A stretch of 64,000 nt of DNA from assembly GCF_043641665.1 (NCBI RefSeq), contig NC_092196.1, positions 186,001 through 250,000 on the forward strand, read 5' to 3'. The stretch is from Enoplosus armatus. Its lineage: Eukaryota; Chordata; Actinopteri; Centrarchiformes; Enoplosidae. The translations under genes and the position numbers were made by a program. A model generated the notes under the pieces. The model saw nothing but the letters and a program-made list of their open reading frames with translations. It searched no databases and was not told where the DNA came from. Position 1 is the stretch's first letter; every line of letters starts with the position of its first letter. Below are positions 1 through 12,658 of the stretch, in pieces.

Positions 1-497
1 GTCTCTGTAATAGGATATGATGGTCAATGGTGTCGAATGCAGCACTAAGATCTAACAAAACAAGTATAGAGACAAGTCCTTTGTCTGATGCAGTGAGAAG
101 GTCATTTGTAACTTTCACCAGTGCCGTCTCTGTGCTATGATGAGCTCTGAAACCTGACTGAAAGTCCTCAAGCAACCTATTGTCATGTAGAAAGTCACAC
201 AGCTGGTTGGCGACTGCTTTCTCAAGAATCTTGGAGAGAAAGGGGAGGTTAGATATAGGTCTATAGTTGGCTAAAACCTCTGGATCAAGAGTGGTCTTTT
301 TAAGAAGAGGTTTAATTACAGCTACTTTAAAGGACTGTGGTACGTAGCCTGTTAATAAGGACAGATTGATCATGTCTAGTAAAGAAGTGCTGACTAAAGG
401 TAAAACCTCTTTGAGCAGCCAGGTTGGGATGGGGTCTAAGAGACAAGTTGATGGCTTAGATGAAGAGATAGTTTTAGTAATTTCTAGATTAAATCTA
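1..497 (-). mobile_element. L2-like LINE fragment, inverted copy of the one at 36 kb
   Basis: The whole segment is the reverse complement of 35,997-36,493, and I found no mismatch when comparing it line by line. It encodes, on the minus strand, the N-terminal part of the L2 reverse transcriptase (through the conserved block around [12 protein letters not shown]). The element enters from beyond the left window edge and stops abruptly at the satellite at about 497, at the same base where the 36-kb copy begins. It is therefore a duplicated copy of the same insertion and not a second integration. Confidence 0.93.
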
Positions 498-1776
498 GAA
501 TTCTGATGACATTCCAGAATTCTGTCAACATTCTACAATTCTGATGTCATTCTAGAATTCTGTCGACATTCTAGAATTCTTTCGACATTCCAGAATTCTG
601 ATGTTGTTCTAGAATTCTGATGTCATTCTAGAATTCTGATGACATTCTAGAATTCTGAGGTCATTTTAGAATTCTATCGACATTCCAGAATTCTGATGTT
701 GTTCTAGAATTCTGATGACATTCTAGAATTCTGATGTTGTTCTAGAATTCTGATGACATTCTAGAATTCTGAGGTCATTTTAGAATTTTGTCGACATTCT
801 AGAATTCTGATGACATTCTAGAGTTCTGTCAACATTCTAAAATTCTGATGTTGTTCTAGAATTCTATCGACATTCCAGAATTCTGATGTTGTTCTAGAAT
901 TCTGAGGTCATTCAAGAATTCTGATGATATTCTAGAATTTTGGCTTTGTTCTAGAATTCTGAGGTCATTCTAGTATTCTGATGACATTCTGGAATTCTGA
1001 TGTTGTTCTAGAATTCTGAGGTCATTCTTGAATTCTGATGACATTCTAGAATTCTGAGGTCATTTTAGAATTCTATCGACATTCCAGAATTCTGATTTTG
1101 TTCTAGAATTCTGAGGTCATTCTAGAATTCTGATGACATTCTGGAATTTTGTCAACATTCTTGAATTCTGATGACATTCTAGAATCCTGAGGTCATTTTA
1201 GAATTCTATCGACATTCCAGAATTCTGATTTTGTTCTAGAATTCTGAGGTCATTTTAGAATTCTGTCAACATTCTAGAATTTTGTCAAGATTCTAGAATT
1301 CTGAGGTCATTCTAGAATTCTTATGTCATTCTCGAATTCTGATGACATTCTAGAATTCTGAGGTCATTCTAGAATTCTGTCAACATTCTAAAATTCTGAC
1401 GCTGTTCTTGAATTCTGATGTCATTCTAGACTTATGTTGACATTCTAGAATTTTGACTTTGTTCCAGAATTCTGATGTCATTCTAGAATTCTTTCGACAA
1501 ACCAGAATTCTGATGTTGTTCTAGAATTCTGATGTCATTTTAGAATTCTGATGACATTCTAGAATTCTGAGGTCATTCTAGAATTCTGACGCTGTTTTAG
1601 GATTCTAACGCTGTCCTAGAATTCGGATGTCATTCTAGGATTCTGACTCTGTTCGACACTCTGATGTCATTCTAGATATCTGTCAACATTCTAGAATTAT
1701 GACGCTGTTCTACAATTCTGTCAACATTCTACAATTCTGATGTCATTCTAGAATTCTATCGACATTCCAGAATTCT
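1..1776. repeat. Left arm of perfect inverted duplication
   Basis: Position x here pairs with position 36,494 minus x on the other strand. I followed the pairing through the L2 part and then through the satellite, including rare variants (for example the odd GTTCGACACTC unit near 1,652 and the GAATCC unit near 1,182), to about 1,776. There one side gains an extra ATCGAC unit and the register is lost. The arm is cut by the window start, so its real length is unknown. Confidence 0.93.
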
Positions 1777-4700
1777 GATGTTCTAGAATTCTGATGACAT
1801 TTTAGAATTCTGAGGTCATTTTAGAATTCTGTCGACATTCTAGAATTCTGATGACATTCTAGAATTGTGTCAACATTCTACAATTCTGATGTCATTCTAG
1901 AATTCTGTAGACATTCCAGAATTCTATCGACATTCCAGAATTCTGATGTTGTTCCATAATTCTTATGTCATTCTAGAATTCTGTCGACATTCTAGATTTC
2001 TGACGCTGTTCTAGAATTCTGATGTCATTCTAGAAGTATGTCGACATTCTAGAATTTTGGCTTTGTTCTAGAAATCTGATGTCATTCTAGAATTCTTTCG
2101 ACATTCCAGAATTCTGTCATTCTAGAATTCTGATGTCATTCTAGAATCTGATGTAATTTTAGAATTCTGATGTCATTCTAGAATTCTTTCGACATTCCAG
2201 AATTCTGATGTTGTTCTAGAATTCTGAGGTCATTCTAGAATTCTGATGTAAGTCTCGAATTCTGATGACATTCTAGAATTCTGATGTTGTTCTAGAATTC
2301 TGATGACATTCTAGAATTCTGATGTCATTTTAGAATTTTGTCGACATTCTAGAATTCTGATGAAATTCTAGAGTTCTGTAAACATTCTAAAATTCTGATG
2401 TCATTCTAGAATTCTATCGACATTCCAGAATTCAATCGACATTCCAGAATTCTATCGACATTCCAGAATTCCGATGTTGTTCTAGAATTCTGAGGTCATT
2501 CTAGAATTCTTATGTCATTCTAGAATTCTGTCGTCATTCTAGAATTCTTATGTCATTCTAGAATTCTGTCGACATTCTAGAATTCTGAGGTCATTCTAGA
2601 ATTCTATCAAAATTCTATCGACATTCCAGAATTCTTTCGACATTCCAGAATTCCGATGTTGTTCTCGAATTCTGTGGTTATTCTAGAATTCTGAGGTCAT
2701 TCTAGAATTCTGAGGTCATTCTAGAATTCTTTCGACATTCCAGAATTCTGATGTTCTACAATTCTGATGTCATTCTATAATTCTGATGTCATTATAGAAT
2801 TCTTTCGACAATCCAGAATTCTGATTTTGTTCTAGAATTCTGAGGTCATTCTAGAATTCTGTCAAAATTCTAGATTTTTGGCTTTGTTCTAAAATTCTGA
2901 TGTCATTCTAGAATCTGATGTAATTTTAGAATTCTGATGACATTCTAGAATTCTGAGGTCATTTTAGGATTCTGTCGACATTCTAGAATTCTGATGACAA
3001 TCTACAATTCTGTCAACATTCTACAATTCTGATGTCATTCTAGAATTCTATCGACATTCCAGAATTCTATCGACATTCCAGAATTCTGATGTTGTTCTAG
3101 AATTCTGATGACATTCTAGAATTCTGAGGTCATTTTAGAATTCTGTCAACATTCCAGAATTCTGATGACATTCTAGAATTCTGTCAACATTCTACAATTC
3201 TGATGTCATTCTAGAATTCTATCGACATTCCAGAATTCTATCGACATTCCAGAATTCTGATGTTGTTATCGAATTCTGAGGTCATTCTAGAATTCTGATG
3301 ACATTCTAGAATTTTGACTTTGTTCTAGAATTCTGATGTCATTATAGAATTATGTCGACATTCTAGAATTTTGGCTTTGTTCTAAAATTCTGATGTCATT
3401 CTAGAATTCTTTCGACATTCCAGAATTCTGATGTTCTAGAATTCTGATGTCATTCTATAATTCTGATGTCATTCTAGAATCTGATGTCATTTTAGAATTC
3501 TGATGACATTCTAGAAGTCTGAGGTCATTTTAGGATTCTGATGACATTCTAGAATTCTATCGAAATTCCAGAATTCCATCGACATTCCAGAATTCTTATG
3601 TCATTCTAGAATTCTGATGACATTCTAGAATTCTGAGGTCATTCTAGAATTCTGCCGACATCCTAGAATTCTGATGACATTCTAGAATTTTGTCAAGATT
3701 CTACAATTCTTATGTCATTCTAGAATTCTATCGACATTCCAGAATTCTATCTACATTCCTGAATTCTGATGTCATTCTAGAATTCTGATGACATTCTAGA
3801 ATTCTGAGGTCATTCTAGAATCATGTCAACATTCTAGAATTCTGACGCTTTTCTAGAATTCTGATGTCATTCTAGAATTATGTTGACATTCTAGAATTTT
3901 GATTTTGTTCCAGAATTCTGATGTCATTCTAGAATTCTTTCGACATTCCAGAATTCTGATGTTGTTCTAGAATTCTGAGGTCATTCTAGAATTCTGACGC
4001 TGTTTTAGGATTCTAACGCTATCTTAGAATTCTGATGTCATTCTAGGATTCTGACTCTGTTCTACACTCTGATGTCATTCTAGATATCTGTCAACATTCT
4101 AGAATTATGACGCTGTTCTACAATTCTGTCAACATTCTACAATTCTGATGTCATTCTAGAATTCTATCGACATTCTAGAATTATGATGTTGTTCTAGAAT
4201 ACTGATGACATTCTAGAATTCTGATGACATTCTACAATTCTGATGTCATTCTAGAATTCTATCGACATTCCAGAATTCTATCGACATTCCTGAATTCTGA
4301 TGTCATTCTAGAATTCTGATGACATTCTAGAATTCTGATGTCATTCTAGAATTCTATCGACATTCCAGAATTCTATCGACATTCCGGAATTCTGATGTTG
4401 TTCTAGAATTCTTATGTCATTCTAGAATTCTGTCGACATTCTAGAATTCTGAGGTCATTATAGAATTCTGTCAAAATTCTAGAATTCTGACGCTGTTCTA
4501 GAATTCTGTTGTCATTCTAGAATTATGTCACATTCTAGAATTTTGGCTTTGTTCTGGAATTCTGATGTCATTCTAGAATTCTTTCGACATTCCAAAATTC
4601 TGATGTTCTAGAATTCTGATGTCATTCTAGAATTCTGATGTCATTTTAGAATTCTGTCGACATTCTAGAATTCTGATGTCATTCTAGAATTCTATTGACA

Positions 4701-5540
4701 TTCCAGAATTCTATCGACATTCCTGAATTCTGATGTCATTCTAGAATTCTGATGACATTCTAGAATTCTGATGTCATTCTAGAATTCTATCGACATTCCA
4801 TTATTCTATCGACATTCCGGAATTCTGATGTTGTTCCTGAATTCTGATGTCATTCTAGAATTCTTTCGACATTCCAGAATTCTGATGTTATTCTAGAATT
4901 CTGACGTTATTCTAGAATTATGTCGACATTCTAGAATTATGTCGACAATCTAGAATTATGACTTTGTTCAAGAATTCTGATGTCATTCTAGAATTCTGAT
5001 GTTGTTCTAGATTTCTGAGGTCATTCTAGAATTCTGATGTCATTCTAGAATTCTATCGACATTCCAGAATTCTATCGACATTCCAGAATTCTATCGACAT
5101 TCCGGAATTCTGATGTTGTTCTAGAATTCTTATGTCATTCTATAATTCTGATGTCATTCTAGAATCTGATGTAATTTTAGAATTCTGATGTCATTCTAGA
5201 ATTCTTTCGACATTCCAGAATTCTGATGTTGTTCTAGAATTCTGAGGTCATTCTAGAATTCTATGGACATTCCAGATTTCTATCGACATTCCAGAATTCT
5301 GATGTTGTTCTAGAATTCTGATGACATTCTAGAATTCTGAGGTCATTTTAGAATGCTGTCGACATTCTAGAATACTGATGACATTCTAGAATTCTGTCAA
5401 CATTCTACAATTCTGATGTCATTCTAGAATTCTATGGACATTCCAGAATTCTGATGTTGTTCTAGAATTCTGATGACATTCTAGAATTCTGATGACATTC
5501 TAGAATTCTGAGGTCATTTTCGAATTCTGTCGACATTCTA

Positions 5541-7668
5541 GAATTTTCTCAACATTCTAGAATTCTGAGGTCATTCTAGAATTCTGATGACATTCTAGAA
5601 TTCTGAGGTCATTTTAGGATTCTGTCGACATTCTAGAATTCTGATGACATTCTACAATTCTGTCAACATTCTACAATTCTGATGTCATTCTAGAATTCTA
5701 TCAAAATTCCAGAATTCTATCGACATTCCAGATTTCTGATGTCATTCTAGAATTCTCATGACATTCTAGAATTCTGAGGTCATTTTAGAATTCTGTCGAC
5801 ATTCTAGAATTTTCTCAACATTCTAGAATTCTGAGGTCATTCTAGAATTCTGATGACATTCTAGAATTCTGAGGTCATTTTAGGATTCTGTCGACATTCT
5901 AGAATTCTGATGACATTCTACAATTCTGTCAACATTCTACAATTCTGATGTCATTCTAGAATTCTATCGAAATTCCAGAATTCTATCGACATTCCAGATT
6001 TCTGATGTCATTCTAGAATTCTGATGACATTCTAGAATTCTGAGGTCATTTTAGAATTCTGTCGACATTCTAGAATTTTCTCAACATTCTAGAATTCTGA
6101 GGTCATTCTAGAATTCTGATGACATTCTAGAATTCTGAGGTCATTTTAGAATTCTGTCGTCATTCTAGAATTCTTATGTCATTCTAGAATTCTGTCGACA
6201 TTCTAGAATTCTGAGGTCATTCTCGAATTCTGTCGACATTCTAGAATTATATCAACATTCTAGAATTCTGAGGTCATTCTAGAATTCTGATGACATTCTA
6301 GAATTCTGAGGTCATTTTCGAATTCTGTCGACATTCTAGAATTTTCTCAACATTCTAGAATTCTGAGGTCATTCTAGAATTCTGATGACATTCTAGAATT
6401 CTGAGGTCATTTTAGGATTCTGTCGACATTCTAGAATTCTGATGACATTCTACAATTCTGTCAACATTCTACAATTCTGATGTCATTCTAGAATTCTATC
6501 AAAATTCCAGAATTCTATCGACATTCCAGATTTCTGATGTCATTCTAGAATTCTGATGACATTCTAGAATTCTGAGGTCATTTTAGAATTCTGTCGACAT
6601 TCTAGAATTTTCTCAACATTCTAGAATTCTGAGGTCATTCTAGAATTCTGATGACATTCTAGAATTCTGAGGTCATTTTAGGATTCTGTCGACATTCTAG
6701 AATTCTGATGACATTCTACAATTCTGTCAACATTCTACAATTCTGATGTCATTCTAGAATTCTATCGAAATTCCAGAATTCTATCGACATTCCAGATTTC
6801 TGATGTCATTCTAGAATTCTGATGACATTCTAGAATTCTGAGGTCATTTTAGAATTCTGTCGACATTCTAGAATTTTCTCAACATTCTAGAATTCTGAGG
6901 TCATTCTAGAATTCTGATGACATTCTAGAATTCTGAGGTCATTTTAGAATTCTGTCGTCATTCTAGAATTCTTATGTCATTCTAGAATTCTGTCGACATT
7001 CTAGAATTCTGAGGTCATTCTCGAATTCTGTCGACATTCTAGAATTATATCAACATTCTAGAATTCTGAGGTCATTCTAGAATTCTGATGACATTCTAGA
7101 ATTCTGAGGTCATTTTCGAATTCTGTCGACATTCTAGAATTTTCTCAACATTCTAGAATTCTGAGGTCATTCTAGAATTCTGATGACATTCTAGAATTCT
7201 GAGGTCATTTTAGGATTCTGTCGACATTCTAGAATTCTGATGACATTCTACAATTCTGTCAACATTCTACAATTCTGATGTCATTCTAGAATTCTATCGA
7301 AATTCCAGAATTCTATCGACATTCCAGATTTCTGATGTCATTCTAGAATTCTGATGACATTCTAGAATTCTGAGGTCATTTTAGAATTCTGTCGACATTC
7401 TAGAATTTTCTCAACATTCTAGAATTCTGAGGTCATTCTAGAATTCTGATGACATTCTAGAATTCTGAGGTCATTTTAGAATTCTGTCGTCATTCTAGAA
7501 TTCTTATGTCATTCTAGAATTCTGTCGACATTCTAGAATTCTGAGGTCATTCTCGAATTCTGTCGACATTCTAGAATTATATCAACATTCTAGAATTCTG
7601 AGGTCATTCTAGAATTCTGATGACATTCTAGAATTCTGAGGTCATTTTAGAATTCTGTCGTCATTCTA
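5541..7668 (+). repeat. 266-bp higher-order repeat, 8 copies
   Basis: The marker unit GAATTTTCTCAACATTCTA recurs at 5,541, 5,807, 6,073, 6,339, 6,605, 6,871, 7,137 and 7,403, always 266 bp apart. That is exactly 14 monomers of 19 bp. Rarer markers show a second layer: a GTCGTC unit at 6,156, 6,954 and 7,486, and GAATTATATC at 6,244, 7,042 and 7,574, spaced 798 and 532 bp (three and two 266-bp units). This part of the array was amplified recently in multi-monomer blocks. Confidence 0.9.
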
Positions 7669-10600
7669 GAATTCTGACGCTTTTCTAGAATTCTGTCAAC
7701 ATTCTAGAATTCTGACGCTGTTCTAGAATTCTGATGTCATTCTAGAATTCTTTCGACATTCCAGAATTCTGATGTTCTAGAATTCTGATGTCATTTTAGA
7801 ATTCTGATGACATTCTAGAATTCTGATGACATTCTACAATTCTGTCAACATTCTACAATTCTGATGTCATTCTAGAATTCTATCGACATTCCAGAATTCT
7901 ATCGACATTCCTGAATTCTGATGTCATTCTACAATTCTGAGGACATTCTAGAATTATGAGGTCATTTTAGAATTCTGTCTACATTCTAGAATTTTGTCAA
8001 CATTCTAGAATTCTGAGGTCATTTTAGAATTCTGTCGACATTCTAGAATTTTGTCAGCATTCTAGAATTCTATCGACATTCCAGAATTCTGATGTTATTC
8101 TAGAATTCTGATGACATTCTAGAATTCTGATTTCATTTTAGAATTCTGTCGACATTCTAGAATTCTCATGTCATTCTAGAATTCTGTCGACATTCTAGAA
8201 TTCTGAGGTCATTCTAGAATTCTGTCAACATTCTAGAATTCTGACGCTGTTCTAGAATTCTGATGTCATTCTAGAATTCTTTCGACATTCCAGAATTCTG
8301 ATGTTCTAGAATTCTGATGTCTTTTTAGAATTCTGATGACATTCTAGAATTCTGATGACATTCTACAATTCTGTCAACATTCTACAATTCCAATGTCATT
8401 CTAGAATTCTATCGACATTCCAGAATTCTATCGACATTCCAGAATTCTGATGTTGTTCTAGAATTCTGAGGTCATTTTAGAATTCTATCGACATTCCAGA
8501 ATTCTGATTTTGTTCTAGAATTCTGAGGTCATTCTAGAATTCTGATTACATTCTAGAATTCTGAGGTCATTCTAGAATTCTGGAATTCTGAGGTCATTTT
8601 AGAATTCTGTCGACATTCTAGAATTTTGTCAACATTCTAGAATTCTGAGGTCATTCTAGAATTCTTATGTCATTCTAGAATTCTGATGACATTCTAGAAT
8701 TCTAAGGTCATTTTAGAATTCTTTCCACATTCTAGAATTCTGATTTTGTTCTGGAATTCTGAGGTCATTCTAGAATTCTGGAATTCTGAGGTCATTTTAG
8801 AATTCTGATGACATTCTAGAATTCTGAGGTCATTCTAGAATTCTATCGACATTCCAGAATTCTATCGACATTCCAGAATTCTGACGATGTTCTAGAATTC
8901 TGATGTCATTCTACAATTCTGACGTCCTAGAATTAAGATGTCATTCTATAATTCTGACGTTCTAGAATCATGAGGTCATTCTAGAATTCTGCGAACATTG
9001 TAGAATTCTGATATTGTTCTAGAATTCTTTCATCATTCCAGAATTCTGATGTTCTAGAATTCTGAGGTCAATCTAGAATTCTGAGATCATTCTAGAATTC
9101 TGATGTCATTCTAGAATTCTTTCGACATTCCAGAATTCTGATGTTGTTCTAGAATTCTGAGGTCATTCTAGAATTCTGAGGTCATTCTAGAATTCTGATG
9201 TCATTCTAGAATTCTGATGACATTCTAGAATTATGATGCTGTTCTACATTTCTGATGTCACTCTAGAATTTTTTCGAGATTCTACAATTCAGTCGACATT
9301 CTACAACTCTGAAGTCATTCTAGAATTCTGTCAACATTCTAGAATTCTGATGTCATTCTACAACTCTGATGTCAGCCTAAAATTCTGTCAACATTCTATA
9401 ATTCTGACGCTGTTCTAAAATTCTGTCAACATTCTAGGATTCTGACTCTGTTCTACACTCTGATGTCATTCTAGATATCTGTCAACATTCTAGAATTATG
9501 ACGCTGTTCTAGAATTCTGATGTCATTCTAGAATTCTGATGTAATTCCAGAATTCTCTTGACATTCCAGAATTCTGTTGATGTTCAAGAATTCTGATGTA
9601 ATTCTACAATTCTGTCAACATTCTACAATTCTGATGTCATTCGAGAATTCTATCGACATTCCAGAATTCTATCGACATTCCAGATTTCTGATGTTGTTCT
9701 AGAATTCTGATGACATTCTAGAATTCTGAGGTCATTTTAGAATTCTGTCGACATTCTAGAATACTGATGACATTCTAGAATTCTGTCAACATTCTACAAT
9801 TCTGATGTTATTCTAGAATTCTATCGACATTCCAGAATTCTGACGCTGTTCTAGAATTCTGATGTCATTCTAGAATTATGTCGACATTCTAGAATTTTGG
9901 CTTCGTTCTAGAATTCTGATGTCATTCTAGAATTCTGATGTAATTCTAGAATTCTCTCGACATTCCAGAATTCTGACGATGTTCTAGAATTCTGATGTCA
10001 TTCTAGAATTATGTCGACATTTTAGAATTTTGGCTTCGTTCTAGAATTCTGAGGTCATTCTAGAATTCTTATGTCAATCTAGAATTCTGTCAACATTCTA
10101 GAATTCTGAGGTCATTCTAGAATTCTGTCGACATTCTAGAATTCTGAGGTCATTCTAGAATTCTGTCAACATTCTAGAATTCTGACACTGTTCTAGAATC
10201 CTGTCATTCTAGAATTTTTTCGACATTCCAGAATTCTGATGTTGTTCTAGAATTCTTATGTCATTCTAGAATTCTGATGACATTCTAGAATTCTGAGGTC
10301 ATTTTGAATTCTGTCGACATTATAGAATTTTCTCAACATTCTAGAATTCTGAGGTCATTCTAGAATTCTTATGTCATTCTAGAATTCTGTCAACATTCTA
10401 GAATTCTGACGCTGTTCTAGAATTCTGATGTCATTCTAGAATTATGTCGACATTCTAGAATTTTGACTTTGTTCCAGAATTCTGATGTCACTCTACAATT
10501 CTTTCGACATTCCAGAATTCTGATGTTCTAGAATTCTGAAGTCATTCTAGAATTCTGATGTCAGTCTCGAATTCTGATGACATTCTAGAATTCTGATGTT

Positions 10601-12658
10601 GTTGTAGAATTCTGATGACATTCTAGAATTCTGAGGTCATTTTAGAATTTTGTCGACATTCTAGAATTCTGATGAAATTCTACAGTTCTGTCAACATTCT
10701 AAAATTCTGATGTCATTCTAGAATTCTATCGACATTCCAGAATTCTATCGACATTCCAGAATTCCGATGTTGTTCTAGAATTCTGAGATCATTCTAGAAT
10801 TCTTATGTCATCCTAGAATTCTGTCGACATTCTAGAATTCTGAGGTCATTATAGAATTCTGTCAAAATTCTAGAATTCTGACGCTGTTCTAGAATTCTGA
10901 GGTCATTCTAGAATTCTGAGGTCATTTTATAATTCTGTCGACATTCTAGAATTTTGTCAACATTCTAGAATTCTGATGTTGTTCTAGAATTCTGATGACA
11001 TTCTAGAATTCTTATGTCATTCTAGAATTCTGATGTTGTTCTCGAATTCTTATGTCATTCTAGAATTCTGTCGACATTCTAGAATCCTGAGGTAATTATA
11101 GAATTCTGTCAAAATTCTAGAATTCTGACGCTGTTCTAGAATTCTGTTGTCATTCTAGAATTATGTCGACATTCTACAATTCTGATGTCATTCTAGAATT
11201 CTATCGACATTCCAGAATTCTATCGACATTCCAGAATTCTGATGTTGTTCTAGAATTCTGATGATATTCTAGAATTTTGGCTTTGTTCTAGAATTCTGAG
11301 GTCATTCTAGTATTCTGATGACATTCTGGAATTCTGATGTTGTTCTAGAATTCTGAGGTCATTCTTGAATTCTGATGACATTCTAGAATTCTGAAGTCAT
11401 TTTAGAATTCTATCGACATTCCAGAATTCTGATTTTGTTCTAGAATTCTGAGGTCATTCTAGAATTCTGATGACATTCTGGAATTTTGTCAACATTCTTG
11501 AATTCTGAGGTCATTCTAGAATTCTTATGTCATTCTAGAATTCTGATGACATTCTAGAATTCTGAGGTCATTCTAGAATTCTGTCAACATTCTAAAATTC
11601 TGACGCTGTTCTAGAATTCTGATGTCATTCTAGAATTATGTTGACATTCTAGAATTTTGACTTCGTTCCAGAATTCTGATGTCATTCTCGAATTCTTTCG
11701 ACAATCCAGAATTCTGATGTTGTTCTAGAATTCTGATGTCATTTTAGAATTCTGATGACATTCTAGAATTCTGAGATCATTCTAGAATTCCGACGTAATT
11801 CTAGAATTCTATCGACATGACAGAATTCTATCGACATTCCAGAATTCTGATTTTGTTCTAGAATTCTGAGGTCATTTTAGAATTCTGTCGACATTCTAGA
11901 ATTTTGTCAACATTCTAGAATTCTGAGGTCATTCTAGAATTCTTGTGTCATTCTAGAATTCTGATGACATTCTAGAATTCTGAGGTCATTCTAGAATTCT
12001 GTCAACATTCTAAAATTCTGACGCTGTTCTAGAATTCTGATGTCATTCTAGAATTATGTTGACATTCTAGAATTTTGACTTCGTTCCAGAATTCTGATGT
12101 CATTCTCGAATTCTTTCGACAATCCAGAATTCTGATGTTGTTCTAGAATTCTGATGTCATTTTAGAATTCTGATGACATTCTAGAATTCTGAGGTCATTC
12201 TAGAATTCTGACGCTGTTCTACACTCTGATGTCATTCTAGATATCTGTCAACATTCTAGAATTATGACGCTGTTCTATGATTCTGTCAACATTCTACAAT
12301 TCTGATGTCATTCTAGAATTCTATGGACATTCCAGATTTCTATCGACATTCCAGAATTCTGATGTTGTTCTAGAATTCTGATGACATTCTAGAATTCTGA
12401 GGTCATTTTAGAATTCTGTCGACATTCTAGAATACTGATGACATTCTAGAATTCTGTCAACATTCTACAATTCTGATGTCATTCTAGAATTCTATCGACA
12501 TTCCAGAATTCTATCGACATTCCAGAATTCTGATGTTGTTCTATAATTCTGAGGTCATTCTAGAATTCTTATGTCATTCTAGAATTCTGTCGACATTCTA
12601 GAATTCTGAGATCATTCTAGAATTCCGACGTAATTCTAGAATTCTATCGACATGACAG

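Noticed and set aside
9233..9418. 61-codon open frame in the satellite, repeated at 28,328-28,513
   Set aside because: Both are the same satellite block lacking stops by chance. The composition follows the 19-bp repeat and there is no start context or domain.
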